The notes under the pieces are model-generated. The model was not told the origin of the DNA. It did not search any database and worked only from the letters and a program-made list of their open reading frames with translations. Of a stretch of 64,000 nucleotides of DNA, positions 1-7,381 are shown one piece after another. The stretch lies in the NCBI GenBank assembly GCA_019233755.1, contig JAFAMD010000043.1, positions 39,156 to 103,155 of the forward strand, written 5' to 3'. The translations under genes and the position numbers were made by a program. The stretch is from Acidobacteriaceae bacterium (GTDB lineage: Bacteria; Acidobacteriota; Terriglobia; Bryobacterales; Bryobacteraceae). How positions within the stretch are numbered: the first letter of the stretch is position 1; every line of letters starts with the position of its first letter.

Positions 1-71
1 AGTTGCTCCCAGGAGGTGGTTCGACACCGTGCGTTGGGACGCCGGGCGCTCACACTGGAAGCGGATGATGC

Positions 72-803
72 CTAATGCTCGTGCGAAACGGCTCCGCCGA
101 CGTAAACCATTGCGAGCAGCATGAAAATGTAAGCCTGAAGTAATGAAACGAAGGTATGCAGGCCGATGAATATAACGGGAACAACTACCTTGGTCAGCTG
201 AAGAAAAGTCAGATACACCTGCTCGCCGGCGAACATGTTCGCAAAAAGACGAACGGTGAGCGAGAGCGGGCGGGCGAGATGACTGATGATCTCGATGGGC
301 AGCATCAGCGGGGCAAGAAGCAGCATCGGGCCAATGAAATGCTTGAGATAGCCGAGCCCGTGCTCCCTGAATCCGGTCCCGTTATAAAACAAAAACGTCG
401 TTGCGGCCAGCCCAAGCGGCACCATGACATACATGGTGGGCGAATCAAAGCCCGGAATGATCCCGATGAGGTTCATGCACAGGATGAACAGGAAGATGGT
501 CCCGAAAAAGGCAATATATTGCGGGCCGAGGTGGCCGACCACTTCTTCCGCCGACGCATGAACGAAATCGTAGATGACTTCCAGAACGTGCTGGAGCTTG
601 CCCGGGCGATCGACCGAAAGACGGCCCCGCAGGTAGGCGAACAACACGACTATGAACAGCACGACGACGATTTCGCAGACCATCCAGTCGCTCCATGGAT
701 AGCGCGGGTCGTGTCTTTGACCCAGCAGGTCAAGGACCGCATTTGCAGGCGCTGCCAAATAGTCATTGAAGAGCCTGGTAACCCAAAGTTCGTGGTGTGT
801 CAT
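72..803 (-). CDS. atpB: ATP synthase F0 subunit a
   Basis: Membrane stator subunit of the F1F0 ATP synthase that forms the two proton half-channels against the c-ring. The 243 residues carry five to six hydrophobic segments. The family signature RPLSLTVRLFANM places the essential arginine at about R185, and the late helix LLQAYIF supplies the conserved glutamine at about Q223. Length is normal for bacterial subunit a. Its start overlaps the stop of the upstream AtpI-like gene by 4 bases, so the two are translationally coupled. Transcription runs leftward off the window, where the c, b and F1 subunits would be expected. The 71 bases beyond its stop hold no gene. Confidence 0.97.
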   Translation of the reverse strand: MTHHELWVTRLFNDYLAAPANAVLDLLGQRHDPRYPWSDWMVCEIVVVLFIVVLFAYLRGRLSVDRPGKLQHVLEVIYDFVHASAEEVVGHLGPQYIAFFGTIFLFILCMNLIGIIPGFDSPTMYVMVPLGLAATTFLFYNGTGFREHGLGYLKHFIGPMLLLAPLMLPIEIISHLARPLSLTVRLFANMFAGEQVYLTFLQLTKVVVPVIFIGLHTFVSLLQAYIFMLLAMVYVGGAVSHEH

Positions 804-1198
804 TCAGTGCGTGATCGGCTGCTGAGTAAGCTGCGAAACAGTTCGTACGTTATGGATGTCAGGACGGCGGCGGTACTCGCGAGAAGTCCCAATATGACCG
901 CTAAAGGATTGACACCTAAAGTTTTGATAGTAGCATACGCGACAAAAAACAGAATGAAATAGCGGATGACAAAGGCACCCGCCTTCCAGGTTTTCTTCGG
1001 TTCGTCGCCAGGGGCGATGGAATGGCTGATGCGCTCGAAGATCCACAAATTGCCAAACGAACTCAGGGCGCCAATGGCAAACCCCGCCGCCGAGAGAGTC
1101 CCCTGAACCACGAAATAGGAAACAACCCCCACAAGGCCAAAGAGGCCGGTAAGCCAGTAAAGGCGGCGGATGGTTTGCGGAGCATCAAAATCGGTCAT
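800..1198 (-). CDS. AtpI-like small membrane protein of the ATP synthase operon
   Basis: A 132-residue protein with about four hydrophobic stretches (near residues 13-32, 35-55, 70-92 and 96-116) and a charged C-terminus. Position between a second small membrane protein and atpB, with 4-base overlaps on both sides, matches the ATP synthase I protein (AtpI), which helps assemble the c-ring or supplies magnesium. Sequence conservation in this family is weak, so the call rests on topology and context. It belongs to the ubiX-atp transcription unit. Confidence 0.75.
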   Translation of the reverse strand: MTDFDAPQTIRRLYWLTGLFGLVGVVSYFVVQGTLSAAGFAIGALSSFGNLWIFERISHSIAPGDEPKKTWKAGAFVIRYFILFFVAYATIKTLGVNPLAVILGLLASTAAVLTSITYELFRSLLSSRSRTE

Positions 1199-1488
1199 CG
1201 GCTGGGCGGGCGCGGCTTCATTTCGCGGGACAGTTCACGGACGATCTGATAGATGCCGGCGGCCATCCCGAGTAGGATACCTAACGCCTTGAGGATGGGG
1301 GCATGCAGCCAGTGATCCGCCAGCGACCCGAGAATATAACCGGCAAAGACGGAGGCGGGCAAGGTGAGCGCCAGAGACAGGTACTTGCCGAGGAAAATCA
1401 GCGACTTATCCGGCCTGGACGATTTTGCCAAACGAACTTTCCCGGAGAACTCCAAGTTAGCAATTGGGTTCGTTTTTGCAACCGGCAT
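1195..1488 (-). CDS. AtpZ/AtpI-like small membrane protein
   Basis: A 97-residue protein with two transmembrane helices (about residues 33-55 and 65-85) and a basic C-terminal tail. The second helix region, GILLGMAAGIYQIVREL, resembles the AtpZ/AtpI (putative F0F1-ATPase subunit) family, in which a glycine-rich helix is followed by a basic-acidic tail. It overlaps ubiX upstream by 32 bases and the next gene downstream by 4 bases. Together with the following gene it gives the usual pair of small proteins ahead of atpB. Role in ATP synthase assembly is inferred from family and position. Confidence 0.72.
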   Translation of the reverse strand: MPVAKTNPIANLEFSGKVRLAKSSRPDKSLIFLGKYLSLALTLPASVFAGYILGSLADHWLHAPILKALGILLGMAAGIYQIVRELSREMKPRPPSR

Positions 1489-2044
1489 CGAAACCTGACC
1501 AGCGGTTGAGACCGGCCGCGTCGAGCCCGAACTGGTCGAGCACCCGGCCGACGATGTGGCTGACCATGTCCTCGACCGACTGCGGCTGGTTATAGAAGGC
1601 CGGCACCGGCGGGAAGATCACAGCGCCCATGCGGGTGAGCGCAAGCATGTTCTCCAGATGGATCTCGCTGAACGGGCTCTCGCGGGCCAGCAGCACGAGT
1701 TTGCGCCGTTCCTTCAGAACAACGTCGGCGGCCCGGCAGATCAGCGTTTCGCCGTAGCCGTGGCGGATGGCAGCGAGCGTCTTCATGCTGCACGGGGCGA
1801 CGATCATGCCGTCCGTTTTGAAGGAGCCGCTGGAGACGGGGGCCGCCTGGTTGTCCTGGTGATGCAAAAATGAAGCCAATTTCTCGACCTGCGCGACCGG
1901 GTATCGCGTCTCGCTCGAGATCGTCGTACGGGCCCAGCGGCTCAGGATGAGGTGAGTCTCCACGCCGAGCTCGTGCAGAGTTTCGAGCGTGCGTATACCG
2001 AAGATGGCGCCCGAGGCTCCAGTGATTCCCAAAACAATTCGCAT
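1457..2044 (-). CDS. ubiX: UbiX-type flavin prenyltransferase
   Basis: Makes prenylated FMN from FMN and dimethylallyl phosphate; the product is the cofactor of UbiD-type decarboxylases. The 195-residue length is normal. The N-terminus has the Rossmann-like nucleotide loop GITGASGAIFGIRTLE. The family motif MIVAPCSMKTLAAIRHGY occurs mid-protein, and the C-terminal half has MGAVIFPPVPAFY. No ubiD is in this window, so its partner is elsewhere. The gene heads the atp gene run and overlaps the first small membrane protein by 32 bases; 60 bases separate it from the cytochrome gene upstream. Confidence 0.93.
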   Translation of the reverse strand: MRIVLGITGASGAIFGIRTLETLHELGVETHLILSRWARTTISSETRYPVAQVEKLASFLHHQDNQAAPVSSGSFKTDGMIVAPCSMKTLAAIRHGYGETLICRAADVVLKERRKLVLLARESPFSEIHLENMLALTRMGAVIFPPVPAFYNQPQSVEDMVSHIVGRVLDQFGLDAAGLNRWSGFDAGCKNEPNC

Positions 2045-2104
2045 CGATTCTAATGATGCGATATCTCCTGCGCAACTTTCCCGAGACGCGCAGGCGCATT
2101 GTGG

Positions 2105-2476
2105 TCATCGAATGTTTTCGAGATAGCTCACAATCTGCCATCGTTGCGGTTCAGGCAGATGCGCAAAAGACGGCATGCCGCGATGGAGCGATCCGTTACG
2201 CAACACCCAAAACAAAGCCCCTGGGGGCGCGTGGCGAACGTCAGGCGTGACAAGCGGCGGCGCCTTGCCAATACCATGCGCATCTTTCCCATGGCAGGCA
2301 GCGCATTCCCGGGAAAACAGTTTCGATCCGGCCAGCACGGCGGCTTCGTTGCCCTGATAGGGATTGGCGAGCTGCACAAATTTAGCAGGCGCCCGCTGCA
2401 CGAGGCTGCCCTTGGGTTCGCCGCAAACAATCAGGGACAGAAATGAGAGCCAGAACCCAATCAGCACGATCTTCAC
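2105..2476 (-). CDS. Small periplasmic c-type cytochrome
   Basis: A 123-residue protein with an N-terminal signal segment (residues 1-18) and one haem-binding site CAACH at residues 58-62, preceded by the typical GSKLFSRE of class I cytochromes. A plausible sixth ligand is the methionine of MPSFAHLPE near residue 101. It would act as a soluble or membrane-tethered single-haem electron carrier. Cys18 lies at the end of the hydrophobic stretch, but the preceding valine does not make a good lipobox. It overlaps the upstream outer-membrane protein gene by 4 bases, which argues that the two proteins act together. Confidence 0.9.
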   Translation of the reverse strand: MKIVLIGFWLSFLSLIVCGEPKGSLVQRAPAKFVQLANPYQGNEAAVLAGSKLFSRECAACHGKDAHGIGKAPPLVTPDVRHAPPGALFWVLRNGSLHRGMPSFAHLPEPQRWQIVSYLENIR

Positions 2477-3387
2477 TGGTTGCCTCCATGAGTATGGAAA
2501 ATCTTGCTGGCAGCCCGGCCAAACTGAGCGATCTCGTAAGTAACACCGAATCGCAACAAGAAAGGAAGGCTGCTCGACGTTACGCCAAAGCCGGGAGAGA
2601 TTCTAAGAACGGTGCCGTTCGCCAACGTCCACGCGATAGTAGGAGCGACATACTGAGATGTGTCGCGCACGCCGAAATCGGCGTGCGTCCCCAGCCCCCC
2701 GTAAGCCTCCACACCCATCTGAAAATTCTCGCGGCAAAAATTGCATCGGTCCGGTCTCGCGGTCAGCGCAAGCGGACGGCTGACACCGACCGCATAACCG
2801 AATTCGTACGGCGCATGGCTTAGGTTCTTTTCGGCGATAAAGTTTTCGGCCAGAGTCCAGCCTTTGAAGTAGCTGCTCAGGATCAGCTTCGTCTCGATCT
2901 CGTGCAGAGTTTCACGCCGCGCCTCGTCATTCGGAACACTCAGGTCGGCTGCGCTATCGTGCCCGACAATCTCCAACAGGGCCTTGTCGGCTGCGTTGAT
3001 ATCCTCGTACTCGACATAGAGGACGGGATTAATCCAGTGCTCCCCCGGCACGACCCGAAAGCGGTTTTCCCATCGATAGCCGGTGAAAATTGTGCTCTGG
3101 CCAGCGGTACTTTGCCCATCGAGGTACACCTCAGTCGTCCACCAGCCTTTGACGCCGTATTCAAACTCGGCAGCGGCGCCCAGGAAGCGATCTGCAATGC
3201 CGGGCATGCCAGTGGCTGCCTTGCTCGATAACTCCAGATTCCCCGGCTCTTCCATCTGGTGAGTGTAGGTGACGAAGAATGGATCCTCCGCCCGGGAAGA
3301 AGCTGCAAACAGCATGAAAAGCGCTGCCAGTGGGGGCAGGGATCTGTAAGATTTCAGTCTCGTCTTTCCTGGTGTCCGATTGAACAC
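2473..3387 (-). CDS. Putative outer-membrane beta-barrel protein, function unknown
   Basis: A 304-residue exported protein. The signal peptide ends near residue 33 (ASSRA). The mature part alternates aromatic and polar residues in short strands with many Gly, Tyr and Trp, and ends in a strand-rich region, as in outer-membrane barrels. An internal CNFC pair near residue 218 is unusual for a barrel and could bind metal or form a disulfide. No enzyme motif was recognised. The gene is translationally coupled (4-base overlap) to the downstream cytochrome c. Barrel assignment is an inference from composition. Confidence 0.65.
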   Translation of the reverse strand: MFNRTPGKTRLKSYRSLPPLAALFMLFAASSRAEDPFFVTYTHQMEEPGNLELSSKAATGMPGIADRFLGAAAEFEYGVKGWWTTEVYLDGQSTAGQSTIFTGYRWENRFRVVPGEHWINPVLYVEYEDINAADKALLEIVGHDSAADLSVPNDEARRETLHEIETKLILSSYFKGWTLAENFIAEKNLSHAPYEFGYAVGVSRPLALTARPDRCNFCRENFQMGVEAYGGLGTHADFGVRDTSQYVAPTIAWTLANGTVLRISPGFGVTSSSLPFLLRFGVTYEIAQFGRAASKIFHTHGGNQ

Positions 3388-3775
3388 ACGTCTCCTCTGT
3401 GCCTCGAAACCAAACGAATCGCGACTACAATGGAGAGGTCGCGAGCCGCATGGTTCACGGCGTCTTGAGAGTGCTCTCGGGACTCGGCCAAAAGTGATCC
3501 GGGCGCACTCTCTTCTAATCTCGTTTCGGCCCCAACCCTCTGACGAAAAATCCGGGGCTCAGCAACAACGGTTTCGACCATGACGACGGCTCCGAATTCC
3601 TTAGCAGGTTAGGAGCAAATGCGCCCTCAATCCACAGGTTTTTCAATAACCGCGTCCTGATCCAACCCGAATAGTACCATAACGGACTGAACCAGTCTGA
3701 TATCGATTTTGCGGGTTCGGATTGGTGTTCCTCGCTTATGGTGCAGCTCGTGTGGCAACTTGGGAAGCGGAGCTC
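3388..3775. other. Intergenic region without a supported gene
   Basis: About 390 bases between two divergently transcribed genes. Open frames exist on both strands, but none has a ribosome site, a recognisable motif or codon use like its neighbours. The promoters for the barrel-cytochrome unit and for the PP-loop ATPase must lie here; no convincing consensus boxes were seen. Confidence 0.4.
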
Positions 3776-4453
3776 ATGGAGTTGGAAAAGAAGACGCGCG
3801 CCGCTCTTTCGTGGAGCAGCGGAAAGGACAGCGCCTGGGCGCTGAAGTTGTTGAGAGAGACGCCTGACGTAGAGATAGCTGCGCTGATAACGACATTCAA
3901 CTGCAATGCCGGCCGGGTGGCGATGCACGCCGTTCGGCGGGAGCTGGTGCATGCTCAGGCAGATAGGGCCGGGCTGCGGTTATGGCCGGTAGAGCTTCCC
4001 TGGCCATGTTCCAACGCGATTTACGAGGACCTGATGCGCGAAGTGTGCCAGCGTGCGGTCGCGGAAGGCGTGACCGCGATTGCGTTCGGGGATCTGTTTC
4101 TCGAGGACATTCGCGCATACCGAGAGAAACAACTGCAGGGCACAGGGCTGGAGCCGCTGTTTCCGGTTTGGCATCTACCGACCCGGCAGCTCGCGGAAGA
4201 CATGATCCGGGAGCGCGTAAAAGCCAAAGTGACCTGCATTGATCCGAAAAAGCTGGACCGGTCATTCGCGGGGCGGGAGTTCGACACCGCATTCATCGAA
4301 GGCCTGCCACAAGGCATCGATCCCTGCGGCGAGTACGGTGAATTTCACACTTTCGTTTATGAGGCGCCGGTGTTCTCCCGTCCGATGGAAGTGGAGACCG
4401 GCGACATTGTGGAACGCGACGGGTTTGTTTTTGCGGACGTAAAAGCGCTTTAG
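3776..4453 (+). CDS. PP-loop ATPase of the diphthine-ammonia ligase-like (DUF71) family
   Basis: A 225-residue adenine-nucleotide alpha hydrolase-like protein. The PP-loop SWSSGKDSAWAL lies near residues 13-24, and the C-terminal family motif CGEYGEFHT is present near residue 184. Archaeal and eukaryotic homologues amidate diphthine on elongation factor 2. Bacteria lack diphthamide, so the substrate here is unknown and the name only marks the family. The start at 3776 is preferred over an upstream TTG at 3722 because GGAAGCGGAG precedes it at a useful distance and the motif then falls at the usual place. The next feature downstream is a dead permease tail. Confidence 0.85.
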   Translation: MELEKKTRAALSWSSGKDSAWALKLLRETPDVEIAALITTFNCNAGRVAMHAVRRELVHAQADRAGLRLWPVELPWPCSNAIYEDLMREVCQRAVAEGVTAIAFGDLFLEDIRAYREKQLQGTGLEPLFPVWHLPTRQLAEDMIRERVKAKVTCIDPKKLDRSFAGREFDTAFIEGLPQGIDPCGEYGEFHTFVYEAPVFSRPMEVETGDIVERDGFVFADVKAL

Positions 4454-4462
4454 CGAGGCTGC

Positions 4463-4612
4463 TTATTCCTGGCGCAGCGCCACAAGGGGATCGATGTGCG
4501 TCGACGTGCGGGCGGGCAGATAACAGGCGAGCAGCGCGAGCGCGGCAAGCAACAGAGGCGCCCCCACCAGCAGCATACGGCCGTAGGTGACGGCAGCTTC
4601 TGAGTCAAATAC
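4463..4612 (-). pseudogene. C-terminal remnant of a FtsX/MacB-type ABC permease
   Basis: The last 49 codons of a permease survive. A hydrophobic helix (LLVGAPLLLAALALLA) is followed by CYLPARTSTHIDPLVALRQE and a stop, the characteristic end of the large FtsX-family permeases that are abundant in Acidobacteria. Upstream on the minus strand the reading frame continues but no longer resembles a permease, so some 95 percent of the gene is missing. The break falls just before a 32-base segment repeated from the hydrolase gene at 6604. No partner ATPase is nearby. Confidence 0.75.
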
Positions 4613-5114
4613 CTGGCGTCGCTTTCCCAAAGCGGTGACCGAGAGAGATGATGCTGCGCCGCCACCCCGGACGAGGCGCTGTGGCGGAATGATAACCAAG
4701 CAATTGCGCGAACAAGTTAGAGGCTTGAGCAACACCGCTGGTGCCATGTTGGCTGCTGGGTTGCTCCCACCCCGAGCGATGATAGCCATGGAGCAGGCGA
4801 ACGCTAGGTTTTTTGTGCACGAACGGATACGAGGCGTCAACAGGAGTAGACAGAGGCAAGATTTCGGCGCTCGATGGCATTCGCGGTATCGCGATTTACG
4901 GCGTTGAGCAACCGTTACTTAAGCTAAGAGATTGGCATTTTCACGGGCGCTTACAGCATTCTCCTGAACCGGTTTTAACTACGTAATAAGTAATAACGAA
5001 AAACTTGCGGTTCTGTCGCAACGGTCTGTATCGGACATCTGCCAGCGTGCCAGAGGCGAGCGCGTAGTTCCTTGCCAACGAGCCCGGCCGTTGAATTGCT
5101 CAGGCTAACCGCGC
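4613..5114. other. Intergenic debris between permease remnant and membrane protein
   Basis: About 500 bases with no supported gene. It contains a 32-base copy of hydrolase sequence at 4640-4671 (see the repeat entry). Several frames stay open for 80-120 codons but none shows a family motif. Bases 4970-5040 are AT-richer and could hold the promoter for the membrane protein that starts at 5115. Confidence 0.5.
4640..4671 (+). repeat. Direct repeat, copy 1 (fragment of the hydrolase gene at 6604-7359)
   Basis: 32 bases identical to 7046-7077, where they encode REMMLRRHPG of the intact alpha/beta hydrolase. After the identity ends, both copies continue with gaggcgc, offset by two bases. Same orientation. 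The copy lies just beyond the permease remnant and is not in a functional frame. The two copies bracket the membrane protein at 5115-6446. Confidence 0.9.
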
Positions 5115-6446
5115 ATGACCATCTCGGAGGGGCTTCAAGCCGAAACGGTGTGTACAGACGAGAGCAGGACGTCAAAGCCCATTGAGGGTAATCGGGCTGG
5201 GCTTAGCTGGCAATGGCGAGTTGTCGCGTTCTGCGCTGCTGTCGCGATCATCATCTCGCGGCAGCCGGATGCCATGTTTCACGCGCAATTTGTTGCCGAA
5301 GATGGTGTGGAATGGTTTGCCAACGCCTACAACCACGGCTGGTTCGGCCCGCTCTTATGGCCGCACTCCGGATACTTGCAGACCCTTCCCCGTTTGGCGG
5401 CAGGGCTAGCGCTGCTAGTTCCTGTCAAATCAGCACCGCTGGTGATGAATCTTGTCGGGCTCGTCATTCAGGCTTTGCCCGTACCGCTGCTTCTATCGGG
5501 ACGGTTCTCCAAATGGGGGTCTCTCCGATTCCGTTCGGCTCTCGCAATTAGTTATCTAGTGATGCCGAACTGTTCGGAGATCAATGTGACTGTCACCGAA
5601 GCCCAGTGGCACTTATCTTTGCTCGCATGCCTGCTGGTGGTCGCTAACACGCCCAGCAACAACTTGGAGCGTTGGGTCGATGCCGTGATCCTCATTCTCT
5701 GTGGGTTGACTGGACCGTTTTCTATTTTTCTTTTGCCGATCAGTTGCGCCATGTTGTACTGGACGCAAGAGCGGAAACGATGGCTTCCCGTTGTGATTTT
5801 GGCGTGTGCGGCAACGATGGAAGGGATTTCGCTTTTTTTCCATGCTGCGAATTCCCGGAGCCACTTACCTTTGGGAGCGAGTCTCGGCTCCCTGTCAAAG
5901 CTGCTCGCGGGACAGGTCTACCTTGCAACTCTCGTCGGACACAACACCCTCGCTCTGCAGCTTGATGCTCGGACGCTCGCCTGTATCTCGGCGATAGCAA
6001 CAGTCGTCGTTATTTGGGCGTTCGTTCGGTCGCCAATCGAGGTGCGCCTTTTCGCGGTTTTTTCCGCTATGATCCTATTCGCCTCACTTCGCAGCCCTGG
6101 TCTCCCCGAACACCTCACGCCCCTCGAAAAGACTCTGACGGGTTGGCGCATCATGGCAGGTGCAGTCGGCGTGCGGTACTGGTTCTTTCCGACACTCCTC
6201 TGCACATGGATGATCGTGACCCTGTTAACCGGTCCCAAGCGAAACAAGGCGACGGAGCTCCTCGGTGGCGCGCTTACGTGCCTCATGTTGTATGGAGTTA
6301 TCAGGGACTTTCGCCACCCAGCCAACAAAGACCTTTGCTTCGCGCAATACGCGGAAAAACTCGCGCACTCTCAAACCGGAGACGAGGTCGTTATTCCCGA
6401 AAATCCGAACCCGCAAGAATGGACCGTGCGCTTGAAGAAGCGGTGA
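5115..6446 (+). CDS. Polytopic membrane protein, GT-C glycosyltransferase-like, function unknown
   Basis: A 443-residue integral membrane protein with about ten hydrophobic helices. After the first helix (about residues 35-50) a loop carries FVAEDGVEWFANAYNHGW and then GYLQTLPRLAAG. An acidic pair in the first extracytoplasmic loop followed by an aromatic stretch is the layout of GT-C transferases, which use polyprenyl-linked sugars, but no specific family was recognised. The start ATG at 5115 is the first in frame. A strong terminator follows at 6542. The gene stands alone and lies between two copies of a hydrolase fragment, suggesting it arrived as cargo. Confidence 0.6.
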   Translation: MTISEGLQAETVCTDESRTSKPIEGNRAGLSWQWRVVAFCAAVAIIISRQPDAMFHAQFVAEDGVEWFANAYNHGWFGPLLWPHSGYLQTLPRLAAGLALLVPVKSAPLVMNLVGLVIQALPVPLLLSGRFSKWGSLRFRSALAISYLVMPNCSEINVTVTEAQWHLSLLACLLVVANTPSNNLERWVDAVILILCGLTGPFSIFLLPISCAMLYWTQERKRWLPVVILACAATMEGISLFFHAANSRSHLPLGASLGSLSKLLAGQVYLATLVGHNTLALQLDARTLACISAIATVVVIWAFVRSPIEVRLFAVFSAMILFASLRSPGLPEHLTPLEKTLTGWRIMAGAVGVRYWFFPTLLCTWMIVTLLTGPKRNKATELLGGALTCLMLYGVIRDFRHPANKDLCFAQYAEKLAHSQTGDEVVIPENPNPQEWTVRLKKR

Positions 6447-6496
6447 CCACCAGGGAGGCCTGGGGACGGACTGCGGAACGGAGACAGCGCCAGACC

Positions 6497-6541
6497 GTTG
6501 CGCGAGTAAGTGATAAAATTTCAAAAGATACGCAACTTACT
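6497..6541 (+). promoter_or_regulatory. Possible mutually exclusive stems or pseudoknot ahead of a terminator
   Basis: Two complementary pairs interleave. GTTGCG (6497-6502) pairs with CGCAAC (6531-6536), and AGTAAGT (6505-6511) pairs with ACTTACT (6535-6541). The order a-b-a'-b' would allow an H-type pseudoknot or two alternative stems directly ahead of the terminator at 6542. It may only be part of the 3' end of the upstream transcript. No known riboswitch class was recognised. Confidence 0.3.
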
Positions 6542-6577
6542 GCCGCCCACGCTAAGAACGTGGGCGGCTTTGTTTTT
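6542..6577 (+). terminator. Rho-independent terminator
   Basis: A perfect 10-base-pair GC-rich stem (GCCGCCCACG and CGTGGGCGGC) around a 7-base loop is followed by TTTGTTTTT. It closes the membrane protein transcript 95 bases after its stop and ends 26 bases before the next gene, the hydrolase at 6604. It could therefore also attenuate readthrough into that gene. Confidence 0.9.
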
Positions 6578-6603
6578 GGTCACTAAACAGAGGAGCGAAT
6601 CCA

Positions 6604-7359
6604 ATGACAACTGAACTTTCGGGCGGCAGGATCGAGACGATCAACGGCATACAGCTTTATTACGAAATTCATGGAAGTGGTGAACCGCTGCTTATGCTGC
6701 ACGGTTTCGGGGGTTCCAGCCAGGATTGGGCAGTGTTGCCGGCCGAATGGAGATCGCCGTTCCAACTCGTTATCCCCGATATGCGGGGTCATGGCCGATC
6801 GACGAGTCTTTCCAAGAAATTCCGCCATGAGGACGCGGCGGCAGATATGTTCGCTCTGCTTGATCATCTGGGTATCACCACCTTCAAAGCAGTTGGCGTG
6901 AGCGGTGGAGGGAATGTTCTCCTGCATCTTGCAACCAAGCAGCCCGACCGAATCAAAGCGATGGTGCTGGTGAGCGCGACGAGCTACTTCCCTGCCCAGG
7001 CACGACCCATCATGCGCCAATATCCTGACAGCATGAATGCGCAAACGAGAGAGATGATGCTGCGCCGCCACCCCGGAGGAGAGGCGCAGCTTGACGCGCT
7101 ATTAGCAAGCACCAGATCCTTTGCCGATAGCTACGATGATATGAACTTTACACCGCCTTACCTCTCGACCATTACGGCGCGAACGCTGATCGTACAGGGC
7201 GATCGCGACCCGCTCTACCCGGTCGAGATTTCCGTCGAAATGGCAAAAGCAATTCCGCAATCGAGTCTGTGGATCATCCCCAATGGCGGACACGGCCCGA
7301 TTAGTGGTGAGAGATGGCCCGAATTCCTGAAGACGGCCTCCACGTTTCTGATGGGATAG
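6604..7359 (+). CDS. Alpha/beta hydrolase
   Basis: A 251-residue single-domain alpha/beta hydrolase, probably an esterase or a C-C or lactone hydrolase; the substrate cannot be read from sequence. The oxyanion loop is MLHGFGGSSQDW near residues 31-42. The nucleophile elbow GVSGGG puts the serine at S100, the acid is in GDRDPLYP near residue 200, and the histidine is in GGHGP at H230. A GAGGAGCGAA ribosome site precedes ATG 6604. No signal peptide, so cytoplasmic. A 32-base piece of this gene is repeated at 4640-4671. Confidence 0.9.
   Translation: MTTELSGGRIETINGIQLYYEIHGSGEPLLMLHGFGGSSQDWAVLPAEWRSPFQLVIPDMRGHGRSTSLSKKFRHEDAAADMFALLDHLGITTFKAVGVSGGGNVLLHLATKQPDRIKAMVLVSATSYFPAQARPIMRQYPDSMNAQTREMMLRRHPGGEAQLDALLASTRSFADSYDDMNFTPPYLSTITARTLIVQGDRDPLYPVEISVEMAKAIPQSSLWIIPNGGHGPISGERWPEFLKTASTFLMG
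7046..7077 (+). repeat. Direct repeat, copy 2 (inside the hydrolase gene)
   Basis: The source copy of the 32-base repeat at 4640-4671; here it is in frame inside the intact hydrolase. Identity ends sharply on both sides. Copies are 2.4 kb apart and in direct orientation. Confidence 0.9.
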
Positions 7360-7381
7360 TTTTGTGCGAACAGCTTGGGCT

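Noticed and set aside
156..962. Long open frame on the plus strand opposite atpB and the AtpI-like gene
   Set aside because: Charged, low-complexity translation with no motif, lying antisense to a clear ATP synthase subunit; explained by codon bias of the real genes.
3388..3775. A tRNA or small RNA in the gap before the PP-loop gene
   Set aside because: No cloverleaf-like pairing or GGTTCGA box in either strand; no tRNA was found anywhere in the window.
3515..3952. Open frame on the minus strand across the 5' end of the PP-loop gene
   Set aside because: No ribosome site or motif; part lies antisense to the clear PP-loop gene and the rest in an intergenic region.
3776..4453. Diphthamide synthesis as the role of the DUF71 protein
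   Set aside because: Bacteria do not make diphthamide, and no diphthamide genes are present; only the family name is kept.
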